Shown piece by piece: positions 48,234 through 57,944 of a stretch of DNA of 64,000 bases. Position 1 is the first letter of the stretch. Each line of letters starts with the position of its first letter. The notes beneath the pieces are model-generated. The model searched no databases. It was not told where the DNA came from and worked only from the letters and a program-made list of their open reading frames with translations. The DNA comes from Desulfosporosinus sp. HMP52 (GTDB lineage: Bacteria > Bacillota > Desulfitobacteriia > Desulfitobacteriales > Desulfitobacteriaceae), in contig NZ_JMGA01000057.1 of assembly GCF_000765145.1 (NCBI RefSeq), positions 95,388 to 159,387 on the forward strand, read 5' to 3'. A program made the translations under genes and the position numbers.

Positions 48234-48536
48234 TTAATATTGATCGCGAGCTGGGCGATGATGCTGATAGCACTCACGGCAGTATACTGGACGATCAGAT
48301 GTAGGTTGGAAAGGTACTTGTGTCTCAACTCCGCAGTCCCCACAAACGACCGTAAACATTTCACGTGATCTTCCTTCTTGGGAATTACGGTTTTGTTTGC
48401 GAATGTTGCGGCATTCACGGCAACGCTGAGGTTCATTTTCGAAACCTTTCTCAGCATAGAATTCTTGCTCCCCAACTGTGAAAATAAAAGTCACTCCGCA
48501 GTCTTTACACACTAGATCTTTGTCTTCAAAGGCCAT
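48234..48536 (-). CDS. Small zinc-ribbon protein
   Basis: This 100-residue protein carries two zinc ribbons. The first is CKDCG with CRECR (about residues 10-45). The second is CGDCG with CRECY (about 65-90). This is the zinc-binding family often annotated only by its CxxC pairs and common in Clostridia. The ATG at 48536 has AAGGGGA upstream and is followed by MAFEDKDLVC, a conserved-looking start. It may bind nucleic acid, but no function is known. Its own terminator follows. Confidence 0.8.
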   Translation of the reverse strand: MAFEDKDLVCKDCGVTFIFTVGEQEFYAEKGFENEPQRCRECRNIRKQNRNSQEGRSREMFTVVCGDCGVETQVPFQPTSDRPVYCRECYQHHRPARDQY

Positions 48537-48629
48537 GAAAGATATTCCCCTTACGTAAAAAAATGTAATAGGCGGTGCCCATCCATTTACAATTATAACT
48601 CTTATCATACAAAGGCACAAGTCTTTTTT

Positions 48630-49352
48630 CTAGCCCTTTTCAAGGCCTGCGGCCAAACACAAGCCATAAACAGCTTCCACTCCGCTTGTCCTTAAAACCT
48701 CTGCAACGGCTTCAAAAGTTGCTCCGGTAGTGGTTACATCATCGATTAACCAAACACTTCGGCCTTTCAGGTACCCGGGGTTACTTACTACAAAAGTACC
48801 TTCTAAATTGCGCAGTCGTTCCTGACGAGAAAGCAAAACTTGAGAAGATCTTTGTTCAATTCGTTCAACACCCCTAAGAATCGGCAAACCTAATTCCCAA
48901 TGCAAGGCAGAAGCTATTACCTCCGCCTGATTGTAACCTCGTTCAGTTAATCGTGCCTTATGCATTGGTACTGGAACTAAACCATCCACTGCTGGAAGTT
49001 GTCTAATGGCCCATCCTGAAAAAGGGTGGGAAATCTTGCTAATAAGTCGAGGATGGGTACTGTATTTAACAGTGTGAATAAAATCCTTCAACCCTCCCGA
49101 ATAGTGCCCCCAAGCGGTAATTTGATCTAATTGTTTGGGTCCTCTGCCGGACACACAATCAGAGCAATAAGTCTTCTCAGTTAAAACCAGCTTTCCACAC
49201 CCTCTACAACGTCCCAATTCAGGATGAAGTAGGTTTGCCCTGCAACTTGGGCAAATAGGGCCATGCTCATCTCCGCAGAAGACACAAATCTGTTCACCTT
49301 CATACCATAGAGTTCGCGTGGCTTCAGCCAGTTCTTCGAATATGCTCTTCAA
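48630..49352 (-). CDS. ComF family protein (ComFC)
   Basis: This 240-residue protein has an N-terminal four-cysteine zinc region (ICVFCGDEHGPICPSCRANL; RCRGCGKL; YCSDC) and a C-terminal phosphoribosyltransferase fold with VWLIDDVTTTGATFEAVAEVLR (PRPP loop) near 190. ComFC is needed for DNA uptake and processing during transformation in Bacillus. comFA lies 63 bases upstream; comFB is missing. Confidence 0.93.
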   Translation of the reverse strand: MKSIFEELAEATRTLWYEGEQICVFCGDEHGPICPSCRANLLHPELGRCRGCGKLVLTEKTYCSDCVSGRGPKQLDQITAWGHYSGGLKDFIHTVKYSTHPRLISKISHPFSGWAIRQLPAVDGLVPVPMHKARLTERGYNQAEVIASALHWELGLPILRGVERIEQRSSQVLLSRQERLRNLEGTFVVSNPGYLKGRSVWLIDDVTTTGATFEAVAEVLRTSGVEAVYGLCLAAGLEKG

Positions 49353-49414
49353 TCCTGCCGCCTTCTTTCTTCGGATTGATACCCTGGCCTAAAGTACAAT
49401 AAGCCAAGAAATTA

Positions 49415-51121
49415 TCAAAGTTGGATCAACCCCAATTTTAAGGCTAATTTATTCTGTTCCTTAATCCAGCCCACCGCAGTCTTTATAGCCGGTGTCATGT
49501 TCTTCGATACAAAAACCGCTTCTCCGCCTGAGTATTCTGCAGACCTTCCTACCCTTCCAGCCATCTGAACCAATGCGCGCTCATCAAAGACTGGATGGTC
49601 TGCCCCGAAAACTACCACTTGGATCCCGGGCAGGGTAATTCCTCTTTCTAAGATGGTTGTACTTACAAAAATATCATATTGGCCTTTCTTTAATTTTTTA
49701 AGTTTTGTACCACGCTCAGAATCCGAACTATAACTTCCTTCAACACTCCAAAATGGAAACTGCTTTTTCAAACTCCTAATCCAGGGATCTACCCAGGAAA
49801 TTTTGGGCACAAAAATAAGCAATGGGCCGCTTCTCCTTAATAATTGGAGCCTTTCTATTAGAAAGCTTGTACACTCATTGCCTTCGAAAGAACCACTGTA
49901 CTTTGCCCAAATCGGAACGGGCAGAGGCTTTCTATGATGCCTAGCCGGTAGTCGAATAAGCAACATTTTACCTTTCCGAACAGATTTCAGGGCTTCAGTT
50001 GAAGGGGTTGCCGTGAGACATAGCAATTTACCACCTGGGCGCAGGGCATGGTTTAATCCCCAATCTAATGCTCTATTTCCCCGATAGGGAAAGGCATCCA
50101 TCTCATCAAGAAAAATAATATCAAAGCATTGCCAAAATCTTAGTACCTGGTGGGTTGTTGCTAATACCATATTTCCTAACTGGAATCTATTTGAAGTGTT
50201 ACCCGTCAGCACTTGAACTGGATAATCAGGAAAGTCCCTTTGGAATCTTGGCGCTATATCGTATATTACATCTTGTCGTGGTGCAGCAAAAAGGACGGAT
50301 TTCCCCTGTTCTAAGGCCCCAGCAGCTGATGGGAAACAAACCTCCGTTTTACCCGCTCCACAGGCCGCCCATAAAAGTGCTTTATCAGAGGTTCCTGCAA
50401 TGAATTCTGCTACCTGTTCACTAGCTAAGTTTTGTGCCTCTGTCAGACTCCAACGAGGCTGAAATAGTACTTTAGCCGAGCTATTCATAAGCAAACGCTG
50501 ATCTCTATAAAGCACATCCAAAGATGTACTCGGCCCAATACTCCCACAACTTCCACAGGTTGCGGCTAAGCCATAAAAGCTGGGCCACTCTTCTACATCT
50601 TTTTCTCCACACCGCTGACATTGCCATCCCTTTGAATTTCTCTTCACTGAGGGAACCCATTGCGCTATTCCCTGAAGTACATTATTATGCACAAGATCTA
50701 TGATCTCCCGATCTTTCAGCTTAAAGTCTTTGGCCAAGCCACGTAAATCTCTTACCGAAAGTTGCTTACCTCTGACCAGTTGATTGATAGCATACCAAGT
50801 TTGGTTACCCTTTCCAACCTCCCTTCCAAGCGGCATTGAGTCTTCAACCGAGGAAGATCTTTCCGGCACTTTCCATTTCAAATCTAAACCAGAGCTATAC
50901 TGATTTAAGACTTTAGAGATATGTTTTTTTATGACCTCCAGATTCTCGCCGCAGAAATCCTTTGCCTGTCCCCTAGTCAATTGTTCAATAGTCCATTGAA
51001 TTATTGCTAATGGCAGAGGGTCACTAAGATAGCAAACTACTCTCGAATCAAAGTTAGCCCTTTCTTCAAAAGGCCTAAATCTCAGTGTATACTTATCTTC
51101 TATGGTAAGAAAAAAGAGCAT
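49415..51121 (-). CDS. ComFA-like DNA helicase / translocase
   Basis: This 568-residue protein has an N-terminal region unlike Bacillus ComFA, a four-Cys zinc finger (CQRCGEKD...CGSCGSIG, about 187-215), then a superfamily-2 helicase core: Walker A AACGAGKTEV near 260, DEMD in IIFLDEMDAFPY, SAT-like LTATPS, and QMAGRVGRS. ComFA drives single-stranded DNA import across the membrane. The rest of the transformation machinery is not in the window, so competence is possible but unproven. Confidence 0.9.
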   Translation of the reverse strand: MLFFLTIEDKYTLRFRPFEERANFDSRVVCYLSDPLPLAIIQWTIEQLTRGQAKDFCGENLEVIKKHISKVLNQYSSGLDLKWKVPERSSSVEDSMPLGREVGKGNQTWYAINQLVRGKQLSVRDLRGLAKDFKLKDREIIDLVHNNVLQGIAQWVPSVKRNSKGWQCQRCGEKDVEEWPSFYGLAATCGSCGSIGPSTSLDVLYRDQRLLMNSSAKVLFQPRWSLTEAQNLASEQVAEFIAGTSDKALLWAACGAGKTEVCFPSAAGALEQGKSVLFAAPRQDVIYDIAPRFQRDFPDYPVQVLTGNTSNRFQLGNMVLATTHQVLRFWQCFDIIFLDEMDAFPYRGNRALDWGLNHALRPGGKLLCLTATPSTEALKSVRKGKMLLIRLPARHHRKPLPVPIWAKYSGSFEGNECTSFLIERLQLLRRSGPLLIFVPKISWVDPWIRSLKKQFPFWSVEGSYSSDSERGTKLKKLKKGQYDIFVSTTILERGITLPGIQVVVFGADHPVFDERALVQMAGRVGRSAEYSGGEAVFVSKNMTPAIKTAVGWIKEQNKLALKLGLIQL

Positions 51122-51179
51122 ATATACCCCTCATCCATAAATATTACTACCCATCATTTAGCCATTCATTTAAATCTGT

Positions 51180-51542
51180 TTATTCTAATGGAAAGCTGCC
51201 AATCACAATGTCAGAAAATCTATTTTGTAAGGATTTTATGTATTGTCGGTCTGGCTCCAGCGACCAATCCGAATATATTTTCACCTCTAAAAATATCGGA
51301 ATTTGATAGCGTTTCTGGAGCATGGGCAGCACTCCCTTAAGAAGCCATAGGCGATTCTCAATCTCTGAGTTAAACAATTCCAGATCAATCATCAAGGATA
51401 CCGATTGATTTTTATTACCCAGTCGTTCCAGCCATGTACTTATTGACATCTGTAATTTCTCCGGTATAACCCACTCATATCGGGCGCCGAATATCCACAA
51501 AAATAATGCCAGTAAAAGTACAACTCCTATCATTAATGTCAT
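51180..51542 (-). CDS. Small membrane-anchored protein of unknown function
   Basis: It has 120 residues. The first about 18 form one hydrophobic helix (MTLMIGVVLLLALFLWIFG), followed by a soluble domain with alternating hydrophobic strands (SVSLMIDLELFN; PIFLEVKIYSDW; DIVIGSFPL). No recognised motif. It lies 13 bases downstream of the polymerase-type gene and 58 upstream of comFA, so it may be cotranscribed. Confidence 0.6.
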   Translation of the reverse strand: MTLMIGVVLLLALFLWIFGARYEWVIPEKLQMSISTWLERLGNKNQSVSLMIDLELFNSEIENRLWLLKGVLPMLQKRYQIPIFLEVKIYSDWSLEPDRQYIKSLQNRFSDIVIGSFPLE

Positions 51543-51555
51543 TTTACTCCCCCTC

Positions 51556-53379
51556 TTACAACTTATGTTTTGGCAGGAGTTGTGTGAGTTGTCTTTGTCG
51601 GGCGTTATCTGCCAGCAGCTTTATATGTTCCGTTGGCAAAAAATCCTTGTGTCCTGGCCATAGCTTACGATCTAAACTGCTAAGTCTAGCTGCTCTTCTC
51701 TCAATAGTAAGGGGTACATTCTCCACCCAATGATAAAGGATTATAGACATTTCTGGTTGGGCGTCTCGATTAAGTTCGGCTGCTGCCCAAACAGCAGACT
51801 GAGCCCATTCATAGGCCTTAATTTCAAATGGTTGCCAGTAAATCAGGTTATTTATTGTATCTAACCCAGAATCCAGTTTCCCTTGTTTGAGTAAATGCTC
51901 GGCCAACTCTTGGCGGATCTTAACTTGAGTCTGATCCCATTTTAAACTCGTGGTCCATAACTCAATACTTGTATTAGGGGCCGACTCTTTACACTCCACA
52001 GCTTGCAAGTTCCATATTTGATTTCTCTCTACTAACTTAGGATCTAAAAGGATGCCTCCCAAAACCAGACAAAGGGTTATATTTAAGCTAACTATTCCTA
52101 TCGTTTTTAGATAAGCAACGGATTTTTGCCGGGTTAGAAGCTGGGCTCTAACACTATCTTTTGAGTTATGGAGGGTTCCGACTAGCAACCAAAATAAAAC
52201 ACCTAAAGCGCCAAAGGAAAAATCCGCATCTAACAAACTGTGCATAACTAAAAACATCAAGGCTGAGAAAACTTTAAATTTTACTTTTAACTTTTCTAGT
52301 TCGTTACTTGAGATGATGTTGAAATTAGTTTTAGCCCAAGTCTTACCTAGCGCAGCCAGGGAAAAAATTCCCCAAATTCCTATACCAATAATCCCCAATA
52401 CTCCTTGGTTTAACAATACATGAATGAAACTGGAATGTGGATCTGCTGTCCAATAAGGAAAATGCTGAACTGTTGGAAAGGCCCACCATCCCCCAGCTTG
52501 GGGAAGACCCCCAGAATTCCAGGCTAATACAATTCCGTCTTTAAAATAAACGATTCTTTCTTGCCAACTCGAAGAAGTAAAACCCCAAGCGATTAAGTTT
52601 TCCCAGGCTGATTTATAATAGAGAGGAATAAAGAAAATTCCGGCAATCCCCAGTACCACAATCCATAATTCTTTAAAGTATCTAGGAACTATTCCTAGTT
52701 TTTTAAAGTTATGGATTAAACCATTTCTGCTTGCGGTCTTGAGCCATATCAAGATCTGCTGCAATCCAAAAACTAATAAGAACAATCCTACCCCAGCTCG
52801 TGAACCCGTCCCCAATAAGGATATAAACAAAAATAAGACAACCGGTTTCTTTCCCTGAGATATTAAGAGAACCGCTCCCAAAAATGCTGCGGCAGCGTTA
52901 GGGTAACCAAAGACTGAGCTCAAGCGCCCCCCTACTTTACTTACCCAGGGCAGCCAACCAATGAAGGCAACACCAATTGCTAGCCATTCAACATAGTTTA
53001 AAAGCTGCTTTTTAGCGGTATCATTTAAGGCAATCTCCGTTCCCAGCCGATAGCAGAGCCAGAGGACTGCCCAATGCAACCCTTCAAATATGCCCTCTAA
53101 GAATTTGACAGGATGTAGAAGACCCAATAATGAAAGGAAAACTAATCCTAAAAGCATAGCATCCGTCGGGCTTAGGCTCAGGTACTGCTCCGCTATGTAC
53201 TTACCCCTTCTATTTATTCTCTTAAACAGGCTATATAGGGAAAGGATAAATCCCAATAATAGCCATTCCCGGGGGTAATAAAGGCCATGGGCAATTAAAC
53301 TCAGTCCTAAAAAAAGAGCCAGGAAGCGTACTGTGTTGCTCCTAGCTCTGATGTCTTGTTGTAAAGATGCACCAATCAC
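51556..53379 (-). CDS. O-antigen ligase/polymerase-family membrane protein
   Basis: This 607-residue protein has about ten to twelve membrane helices, then a soluble C-terminal part (about 430-607) with possible TPR-like helices. It has the Wzy_C-type region with [16 protein letters not shown] near 190 and [20 protein letters not shown] near 310, typical of the WaaL/Wzy family that joins or polymerises lipid-linked glycans. Start ATG overlaps the fabZ stop (ATGA). With the nearby glycosyltransferase and TagA-type genes it suggests surface polysaccharide synthesis. Confidence 0.85.
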   Translation of the reverse strand: MIGASLQQDIRARSNTVRFLALFLGLSLIAHGLYYPREWLLLGFILSLYSLFKRINRRGKYIAEQYLSLSPTDAMLLGLVFLSLLGLLHPVKFLEGIFEGLHWAVLWLCYRLGTEIALNDTAKKQLLNYVEWLAIGVAFIGWLPWVSKVGGRLSSVFGYPNAAAAFLGAVLLISQGKKPVVLFLFISLLGTGSRAGVGLFLLVFGLQQILIWLKTASRNGLIHNFKKLGIVPRYFKELWIVVLGIAGIFFIPLYYKSAWENLIAWGFTSSSWQERIVYFKDGIVLAWNSGGLPQAGGWWAFPTVQHFPYWTADPHSSFIHVLLNQGVLGIIGIGIWGIFSLAALGKTWAKTNFNIISSNELEKLKVKFKVFSALMFLVMHSLLDADFSFGALGVLFWLLVGTLHNSKDSVRAQLLTRQKSVAYLKTIGIVSLNITLCLVLGGILLDPKLVERNQIWNLQAVECKESAPNTSIELWTTSLKWDQTQVKIRQELAEHLLKQGKLDSGLDTINNLIYWQPFEIKAYEWAQSAVWAAAELNRDAQPEMSIILYHWVENVPLTIERRAARLSSLDRKLWPGHKDFLPTEHIKLLADNARQRQLTQLLPKHKL

Positions 53380-53816
53380 TGATTCGAAGTCTTCTTCTCG
53401 AGGAAGAATTTAAGAGTTCCTTCTGCCGCCAATTCTTCTCCTACATAGGCTACACCCTTAGCAACTCCATATGTCTTCCTCAACTTGATAAGCTCAACTA
53501 CCAAACGCAGTTGATCTCCCGGTATGACTTGTCTCTTAAACTTAACATCATCTAACCCGGCGAACAAGCCTAAGTAACCTTCATATTCCGGCTTTTTGAG
53601 AATAGCTACAGTTCCGACTTGAGCTAGTGCTTCTATGATCAAAACTCCGGGCATAATAGGATGCCCAGGAAAGTGCCCCTGAAAGAAGGAGTCATTTATC
53701 GTGACATTCTTAATTCCTACAGCCTTTTTTCCTTCTTCTAATTCAATGATCCGATCAACCAGAAGAAATGGGTAACGATGTGGAATAATCTTCTGGATTT
53801 CTTGGCTTTCTAACAC
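53376..53816 (-). CDS. fabZ: 3-hydroxyacyl-ACP dehydratase FabZ
   Basis: FabZ dehydrates 3-hydroxyacyl-ACP in type-II fatty-acid synthesis. The 146-residue hot-dog protein has [14 protein letters not shown] and the catalytic His and Glu in [19 protein letters not shown]. The frame is open to 53876, but GTG 53816 has AGGAGG seven bases upstream and gives the usual length. In B. subtilis ywpB (fabZ) is also near mbl. Confidence 0.95.
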   Translation of the reverse strand: MLESQEIQKIIPHRYPFLLVDRIIELEEGKKAVGIKNVTINDSFFQGHFPGHPIMPGVLIIEALAQVGTVAILKKPEYEGYLGLFAGLDDVKFKRQVIPGDQLRLVVELIKLRKTYGVAKGVAYVGEELAAEGTLKFFLEKKTSNQ

Positions 53817-53965
53817 TGAAATTCCTCCTAATTTTCGAACGTTAAACATCAAGGTTGACTTGCAGTTATCTCCCATGATGTCATATGATTAAGGTAATCC
53901 TACTAGAATTTTACTACATGCAAACAGTATAACCAAGTTTGGGGCTGAAGGGAAGTCACAAGGGT

Positions 53966-55099
53966 ATGAAAAAAAAGTCCAAGATTCTACATATTATTGG
54001 TGGAGGAGAAATAGGCGGAGCGGAGAAGCATGTTTTGTCCGTACTCAAAAACTTAGATCGAACTCGTTTTGAACCTCACCTTATCTGCCTTACTAATGGC
54101 CCTTTTTCAGACATTGTCAAAGAAAATCATATACCCGTATCTACTTTCCCAATGCGCTTCCCAATTGATCTTACCCCTTTGCCTTCCTTAATCCGTTGGT
54201 TAAAAAGGAATTCTATCGACCTAATACATACCCATGGTTCTCGAGCTAATCTTCTGGGACGCCTTAGTGCTAAGTGGTTAAGCCTTCCTTGCCTGACCAC
54301 CGTTCACAGCTCCCTAGCTCACGATTATCTCTCTCCCTGGTCTGCACGAATAGCTCTTGGGCTTGATCGCTTAACTCTGCCTCTAACATCAGGAATCATT
54401 ACTGTTTCCGACTATCTAGGAAGAGAAGTTGAATTACGGGGCGGCAGAAATCTAAAAACTATTTATAATGGTTATTCATCGATTTCCTTTAATAATCCAG
54501 AATCGGATCGTCTTAACTTTCGCAAGAAATGGGGTATCCCTCAGGAGGCTCTTGTTCTCGGAACAATCGGTCGTCTCCATCCTACAAAAGGACAAATTCA
54601 CCTTATTCAGGCAGCTACTCAATTACTCTTAAAATTTCCAAACCTGCACCTATTAATTATAGGAGACGGACCTTTAAGAGGGGATCTCGCTTCAGAGCTT
54701 GAACGAATTACTATTCCCCACACCTTTACCGGCTATCTGCCGACAGCATATCAAGCTCTTCCCGCCATGGATTTATTTGTCCTCCCCTCTATCAGTGAGG
54801 GCATGGGTCTGGTTCTACTTGAAGCAATGCAAGCTGGGATCCCAATTGTAGCAAGTGCTGTCGGGGGGATCCCCGAAGTCATCCGCAATGGCAAAGAAGG
54901 ACTGCTCTTTTCCGCGGGGAATGTAACAGATTTAACAAACAAATGTTTATCAATTTTCGAAAACCAAGCTTTAGCCCAATCCCTAGTTCAAGGAGGTCGT
55001 AACCGCTGGCCCATGTTTTCCATAGATAGTATGATCAAAGAAACTGAACAAGTATACATTCGTGTCTTAAACCAAGCAAACATGTCCCCAAACACTTAA
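53966..55099 (+). CDS. Glycosyltransferase family 4
   Basis: This 377-residue GT-B enzyme shows the N-terminal donor-fold start IIGGGEIGGAEKHVL, then an acceptor region, and a C-terminal nucleotide-sugar domain with GRLHPTKGQIHLIQA, GDGPLRGDL and SISEGMGLVLLEAMQAGIPIVASAVGGIPEVI (the E-x7-E retaining motif). Start ATG 53966 follows AAGGG; an upstream TTG at 53939 is less likely. It is divergent from fabZ. Substrate not predictable; it may build a surface glycan with the ligase-type protein. Confidence 0.9.
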   Translation: MKKKSKILHIIGGGEIGGAEKHVLSVLKNLDRTRFEPHLICLTNGPFSDIVKENHIPVSTFPMRFPIDLTPLPSLIRWLKRNSIDLIHTHGSRANLLGRLSAKWLSLPCLTTVHSSLAHDYLSPWSARIALGLDRLTLPLTSGIITVSDYLGREVELRGGRNLKTIYNGYSSISFNNPESDRLNFRKKWGIPQEALVLGTIGRLHPTKGQIHLIQAATQLLLKFPNLHLLIIGDGPLRGDLASELERITIPHTFTGYLPTAYQALPAMDLFVLPSISEGMGLVLLEAMQAGIPIVASAVGGIPEVIRNGKEGLLFSAGNVTDLTNKCLSIFENQALAQSLVQGGRNRWPMFSIDSMIKETEQVYIRVLNQANMSPNT

Positions 55100-55171
55100 C
55101 TTTCAGGTATACCTTAGTCGAAAGAACAGTATTGTCAATGAGGCAGAACACAATCAGTCCTATCAATGCTT

Positions 55172-55201
55172 AAAAGGTTGAGCTTATGAGCTCAACCTTT
55201 T
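55172..55201. terminator. Bidirectional terminator between the glycosyltransferase and rsgI
   Basis: The perfect 13-bp stem AAAAGGTTGAGCT/AGCTCAACCTTTT has a four-base loop and lies between the convergent ends of the two genes. Confidence 0.85.
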
Positions 55202-55227
55202 ATTTTCAATCATAATCCATTAGTACC

Positions 55228-56361
55228 TTAATCACCTTTTTCCGATTTGTCTTCTTTTTTATTACTAATTTGATCGTTTCTCTTTACATCAGCAGATAAT
55301 GATGAATCTCCTTTTTCTTTACCCTTGTCACTATTCTTCGTCCCATGTTCCCCAATATCTTTCTTTAACTGGTTTACTTTTTCTTTTTCTTTACCTTTAT
55401 CATTAATATCTCTGCCTTGATTAATTGTATCTCCGCTAGCCCCATTCTTCTTATTCTCTTCATTCGGATCATTTAGGTTATTATTCAGGTTTTCGGTATC
55501 GTTCTTTGGGTGATTATTCTTTGCATCTTTTTTATTGCTCTTATCAGGCCTACTATCCTTAACTGATGATACAGATTGCTGTTGCTGATCCTTCTTATTC
55601 TCATTTACTTGCACCTGAACTTTAGGGTTCTCCAGCAAATTTACTCGTTCTTTTGTATCCTTTAATTTCTCAACAGGAGTATCAACTCCCGCCTGTATAG
55701 CGGTCTGCCAAAGAGCATATTCACCTAAGGTAAGATTCTCCTTTAGGGCTAACTCCCGATCCTCAGCAGTTACTGCAAAGATCGCAACTTGGGGAGTAAA
55801 CCCTTTTTCCTCAAAATCAGTTCTGAGCCAGGACATAATTCGCTCTTCGTTTAGTTTCTCTTCCACTTCTACAGAAGGGTTTGTTGAGAGTGGGGAATAA
55901 CCTACAACAATCCAAGACTGTTCAGGTTTTAGATAGCTTTGATTATATGCCTCAATGACAAACTCTTCTAAAACACTATCTAACGGTCTTCCTTCAAAAT
56001 CAATATTTTTAAGTAACCCTTCAGCATCCTCATTTTTAGAGTTTATTTTGAGCAAGTTCCCTTGATCATCAATAGTAAATTGAATGCTGGGATTAATATC
56101 AACTGAGAGTAAGGCGACGGCAGTCGGTGCCTGGTATAAGTTCCAAGCAAAGATCGTTGTTAAAACTAAAAAGAATAATGCCGCTACTCCTGCCAATGCC
56201 CTAAACTCTCCAAACCACTGCATAGAAGGCACTTGAATTTCAATTTCTTCACCTACCTCAGCGTTTTGACGCTTATGAATACGGCGAAAGGCTCCATCCT
56301 TATCAAGAACCGTATAGCGAAATCCCGACTTTTCCAGAACGACCGCCTTTATCTTATTCAT
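55228..56361 (-). CDS. RsgI-like anti-sigma factor
   Basis: This 377-residue membrane protein has an N-terminal RsgI domain (MNKIKAVVLEKSGFRYTVLDKDG) that binds SigI, one membrane helix (about 53-75), an extracellular conserved domain (SVDINPSIQFTIDDQGNL) and a long low-complexity tail rich in Lys, Asn, Asp and Glu (about 245-377). The ATG overlaps the sigI stop (ATGA). In Bacillus and cellulolytic Clostridia this pair controls wall, heat-stress or cellulosome genes. Confidence 0.92.
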   Translation of the reverse strand: MNKIKAVVLEKSGFRYTVLDKDGAFRRIHKRQNAEVGEEIEIQVPSMQWFGEFRALAGVAALFFLVLTTIFAWNLYQAPTAVALLSVDINPSIQFTIDDQGNLLKINSKNEDAEGLLKNIDFEGRPLDSVLEEFVIEAYNQSYLKPEQSWIVVGYSPLSTNPSVEVEEKLNEERIMSWLRTDFEEKGFTPQVAIFAVTAEDRELALKENLTLGEYALWQTAIQAGVDTPVEKLKDTKERVNLLENPKVQVQVNENKKDQQQQSVSSVKDSRPDKSNKKDAKNNHPKNDTENLNNNLNDPNEENKKNGASGDTINQGRDINDKGKEKEKVNQLKKDIGEHGTKNSDKGKEKGDSSLSADVKRNDQISNKKEDKSEKGD

Positions 56362-57071
56362 CCCTTCGCCCCCCTTTCCCGCGGGAGAACATACTCCCGT
56401 AGATATACATAGTCGTTTTGGTTTGCTAAAAGCATGGCAACTGCAAGAATATACTTTCTTCCCCGCTCTAAAACCTTTGCATGTATTTGTGTTTTTATTC
56501 CTAAAGCTTGCATGGGTATTTTCCCTTTGCGTTCAACTTGCTGCCACAACTCAGGATCAAAGGCCAACTCTTGAGCAGCTCGGAGTAAAGTTTCTCGAGA
56601 ATCTCGATGTTTAGGGGATACTTCTACCAAGTCCTGAAAAGTCAGTTTAAAGGTCAACAATGCTTTAGAGAATTGCCGAATTTCTTCTGCCCTTTCCAGG
56701 TTTTGTTCTTGCTCCCGAAAATCATCCAGACCAAGGTGGACATCAATCCGGCGTCCCAGGTCGTCTTGATCTATAGATATTGACTGACGCAATCGCTGTT
56801 TGCGATGATAATCAATCAATCTTCTTTTTATTAACACACGGGCATAAGCCAAAAAAGGTACCCCTTTATCCTCTACAAACAGGTCTATGGCTTCATTAAA
56901 AGCAATCAAAGCCTCAGATAGCTCGTCATCTCTACCCCATTCCAAAGAGCGAAAACAAGCTTGGCTAGCTACATGACGAATAAACGTTTGAGACTCTGCC
57001 AAAAAGCTCTCTCGAGCTGGTAAGTCGTCCTTCAAACGCTGCCAAGAATATTGTTTTTCCCATTCTGGCAT
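56358..57071 (-). CDS. sigI: RNA polymerase sigma factor SigI
   Basis: This 237-residue sigma-70-family factor belongs to the SigI group. Region 2 is present (DDELSEALIAFNEAIDLF...GVPFLAYARVLIKRRLIDYHRKQR), with the -10 recognition helix, while the C-terminal region 4 is replaced by the SigI-specific C domain. Its immediate coupling to rsgI supports anti-sigma control. A SigI-type promoter for this operon is expected by homology, but none could be confirmed. Confidence 0.94.
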   Translation of the reverse strand: MPEWEKQYSWQRLKDDLPARESFLAESQTFIRHVASQACFRSLEWGRDDELSEALIAFNEAIDLFVEDKGVPFLAYARVLIKRRLIDYHRKQRLRQSISIDQDDLGRRIDVHLGLDDFREQEQNLERAEEIRQFSKALLTFKLTFQDLVEVSPKHRDSRETLLRAAQELAFDPELWQQVERKGKIPMQALGIKTQIHAKVLERGRKYILAVAMLLANQNDYVYLREYVLPRERGAKG

Positions 57072-57123
57072 GCTTTCTTCCTCCTAATTTCTAATACGAA
57101 GCCGGCTCTTGCTATTAGGGGGT

Positions 57124-57840
57124 TTATGTAATTATTTTTTGCCAAAGCACTTTGATCACAAAACGAGGCAATACAGTTTGTCGTTTCCATCGCCAAGGTT
57201 CTTTCCAAAGGCGATAGAGCCATTCTAATTTTAACTCTTGGATACGTCGGGGTGCTCGATCAACGATTCCAGCAAGGGCGTCAAAGCTGCCACCAACCCC
57301 TATACTCACCCTTGCTAATTCAGGATGCTCTGCATTCCAGTATTCTTGGCGGGGAGCCCCAAGCCCGACAAGGAGAATGTCCGGCTGAAAGGTACTGATC
57401 TTCTCTAGCAGACATACCTCTTCTTCCTCATTAAAGTAGCCATGAGATTCCTCCCAAACAATTCCGGGATATTTCAAAGCAACCTGCCTAGCTGCCTGAA
57501 GAGCTACACCTGGTTTCCCTCCTAAGAAAAAAATTCGCCATTTCTGTTGGTCTGCCACAGGAAATAAAGATTGAACCAGGTCAATCCCCGTTACACGTTC
57601 CTGAACCGGCGTCCCCAGTCGCGCAGCAGCCCAAACAACCCCAATGCCATCAGGGGTTACTAAATCTGCAGAATTAATCAACTCACGCAGCCGAGAATTT
57701 TTCCCGGATTCATAAATCATTTCCGGATTGGCCGTAACCACACGCATCCTTAACTGGCCTTCTATGGCTTTTCTTATTTCAGCAACCGCCTCTTGCATAG
57801 AGTAAGAATCAATGGTAATCCCCAGCACATTAACTCGCAT
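57124..57840 (-). CDS. WecG/TagA/CpsF family glycosyltransferase
   Basis: This 238-residue transferase of the TagA family adds N-acetylmannosamine (or similar) to lipid-linked GlcNAc in wall-polymer synthesis. Motifs: ANPEMIYESGKNSRLRELI, DLVTPDGIGVVWAARLG, IFFLGGKPGVA, LLVGLGAPRQEYW and GVGGSFDALAGIVDRAPR. ATG 57840 has AAAGGA upstream; the frame is open to 57915. It lies between mbl and sigI. Confidence 0.93.
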   Translation of the reverse strand: MRVNVLGITIDSYSMQEAVAEIRKAIEGQLRMRVVTANPEMIYESGKNSRLRELINSADLVTPDGIGVVWAAARLGTPVQERVTGIDLVQSLFPVADQQKWRIFFLGGKPGVALQAARQVALKYPGIVWEESHGYFNEEEEVCLLEKISTFQPDILLVGLGAPRQEYWNAEHPELARVSIGVGGSFDALAGIVDRAPRRIQELKLEWLYRLWKEPWRWKRQTVLPRFVIKVLWQKIIT

Positions 57841-57944
57841 AACAACCATTCCTTTGTAACCAAAAGATAACTCCAAGAAAACAAACTTTTTTCCAGTAGA
57901 ATATGGAACACCCACTTTGGAGAGTGGGTGCTTAAATTCAAGTA

